Positions 42,739 through 43,461 of a DNA stretch of 43,461 nucleotides are shown piece after piece (the first letter of the stretch is position 1; each line of letters opens with the position of its first letter). The translations under genes and the position numbers were made by a program. The stretch comes from CAIXQW01 sp046049675 (GTDB lineage: Bacteria > Bacteroidota > Bacteroidia > Chitinophagales > Chitinophagaceae), in contig JBJORA010000035.1 in the NCBI GenBank assembly GCA_046049675.1, forward strand, positions 1-43,461, read 5' to 3'. The notes beneath the pieces are model-generated. The model had not been told where the DNA came from. It was given only the letters and a program-made list of their open reading frames with translations, and did not search any database.

Positions 42739-43461
42739 ATGAAGAAGACGATTTTACTACTATCTACCATGTTGTTTTGCACGGCGAACCTTTTTGCCAA
42801 AGATGGGTACACAATAAATGTAAACATTAGCAATGCCAACGACTCTTTAGTTTACCTATGCAACTACTTTGGGGTGGGAAAAAATGTATTTAAGATTGAT
42901 AGTGCTGTTGTGAAAAAAACAGGCGATAGCAAAATCACGCTTAAGAGTGAAAAAAAGCTAACAGGCGGCATTTATGTTCTGCTATTTGCTGACAGAACAA
43001 TGCAATTCGAGTTTATTTTGCAAAATGGCGACGACTTTTCTATGTCCTTTGACAGAAAAGAACCAACGAAATCGGTAAAGTTTAGTGGCAGTAAAGAGAA
43101 CGATATTTTTTATGAATATCAGAAAGCGCTTTATGATCGTAATTCAGAATACGGTGCGATACAAGCAGAATATGCAAGTGCAAAAAATCGCGCTGACTCT
43201 GGCAAGGTAGATACCAAAATGAACAAGTTCCATAAAAGCTTGGGCGAGTACCGCAAATCATTTGTAGCAAAATATAATAACAGTTTAGCGGGCAAAATTG
43301 TCAATAGTATGATAGAGCCAGAAGTGCCAGAAAAAGTACCAATGCTTGCTGATGGAAAAACAAAGGATAGCACATTCGGTTATCGCTATTATAAGCAGCA
43401 CTATTGGGATACTTACGATTTTAAAGATGATCGTTTAGTATATACACCAATGCTTGATCCG
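42739..43461 (+). CDS. DUF4369/DUF5106-type TlpA-like protein, N-terminal part
   Basis: A frame starts at ATG 42739 (MKKTILLLSTMLFCTANLFA, a signal peptide) and runs 241 codons to the right edge without a stop. The N-terminal ~100 residues (INVNISNANDSLVYLCNYFG, then GGIYVLLFADRTMQFEFIL) match the DUF4369-like beta domain. The next part, rich in EYQKALYDRNSEYG and YRKSFVAKYNNSLAGKIVNS, matches the helical DUF5106-type region. In Bacteroidota this layout is normally followed by a thioredoxin/TlpA domain, so the missing part should carry a CxxC. The protein would work in periplasmic thiol-disulfide exchange. It is divergent from the vWA gene, with a 178-bp gap in which I see no consensus -7 box. 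Confidence 0.8.
   Translation, partial: MKKTILLLSTMLFCTANLFAKDGYTINVNISNANDSLVYLCNYFGVGKNVFKIDSAVVKKTGDSKITLKSEKKLTGGIYVLLFADRTMQFEFILQNGDDFSMSFDRKEPTKSVKFSGSKENDIFYEYQKALYDRNSEYGAIQAEYASAKNRADSGKVDTKMNKFHKSLGEYRKSFVAKYNNSLAGKIVNSMIEPEVPEKVPMLADGKTKDSTFGYRYYKQHYWDTYDFKDDRLVYTPMLDP

Noticed and set aside
42588..42830. Plus-strand frame before the TlpA-like gene
   Set aside because: It overlaps the better-supported gene in another phase and has no match.

Overview
The window looks like a chromosomal segment of an aerobic Bacteroidota bacterium, probably near Chitinophagaceae or another Chitinophagales/Sphingobacteriia-like lineage. Three things point there. Five predicted secreted proteins end in a type IX secretion system (T9SS) C-terminal sorting domain. 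Many genes are preceded by the Bacteroidota -7 box TAnnTTTG. The housekeeping proteins (HflX, CdsA, PolA, Nfu, PdxH, SCO1, heme A synthase) are of ordinary Bacteroidota type. No rRNA, tRNA, CRISPR array or transposase gene was found.

Layout. 1-2818 (minus) is the first 939 codons of a large single-chain restriction-modification enzyme that runs off the left edge; a structured junction at 2860-2967 separates it from the housekeeping genes. 2968-8137 holds an inositol-monophosphatase family enzyme, a repeat-filled gap, an Nfu Fe-S scaffold, a T9SS-exported choice-of-anchor V protein, heme A synthase, a small outer-membrane-type protein and a 40-residue membrane peptide missed by length cut-offs. 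8249-13866 has pdxH, a FAH-family hydrolase followed closely by an HI0933-type flavoprotein, a lipoprotein, a Wzx-like flippase and a secreted coiled-coil protein. 13867-14776 is a 0.9-kb repeat island with a MITE-like palindromic element. 14777-24812 holds a T9SS thioredoxin, a 4,5-DOPA-dioxygenase homologue, a DUF4878-like lipoprotein, an SGNH/PKD/T9SS protein, hflX with a downstream Rieske gene, SCO1, cdsA, a DUF2007 gene, a CPBP protease, fluC, a secreted protein and a very acidic protein. 24949-43461 holds a GNAT protein, an M1 aminopeptidase, a patatin, a 2112-residue alpha-2-macroglobulin-like protein, polA, a Cys-rich secreted protein, a motif-less M16 homologue, a vWA/T9SS protein and the start of a DUF4369/TlpA-type protein.

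How the genes relate. Heme A synthase and SCO1 both serve assembly of an aa3-type cytochrome c oxidase. The T9SS cargo (anchor V, thioredoxin, SGNH, M1 peptidase, vWA) would be exported to the surface or medium. Most genes look like single transcription units or pairs. In many of them the -7 box ends only 4-11 nt before the start codon, which implies leaderless or nearly leaderless mRNAs and also fixes several start sites.

The most unusual item is the alpha-2-macroglobulin-like protein at 29359-35697. It keeps a CxEQ thioester motif, but carries a carboxypeptidase-regulatory-like domain, a TonB-receptor-plug-like segment and a Gly/Tyr-rich stretch roughly where the protease bait region of the family would lie.
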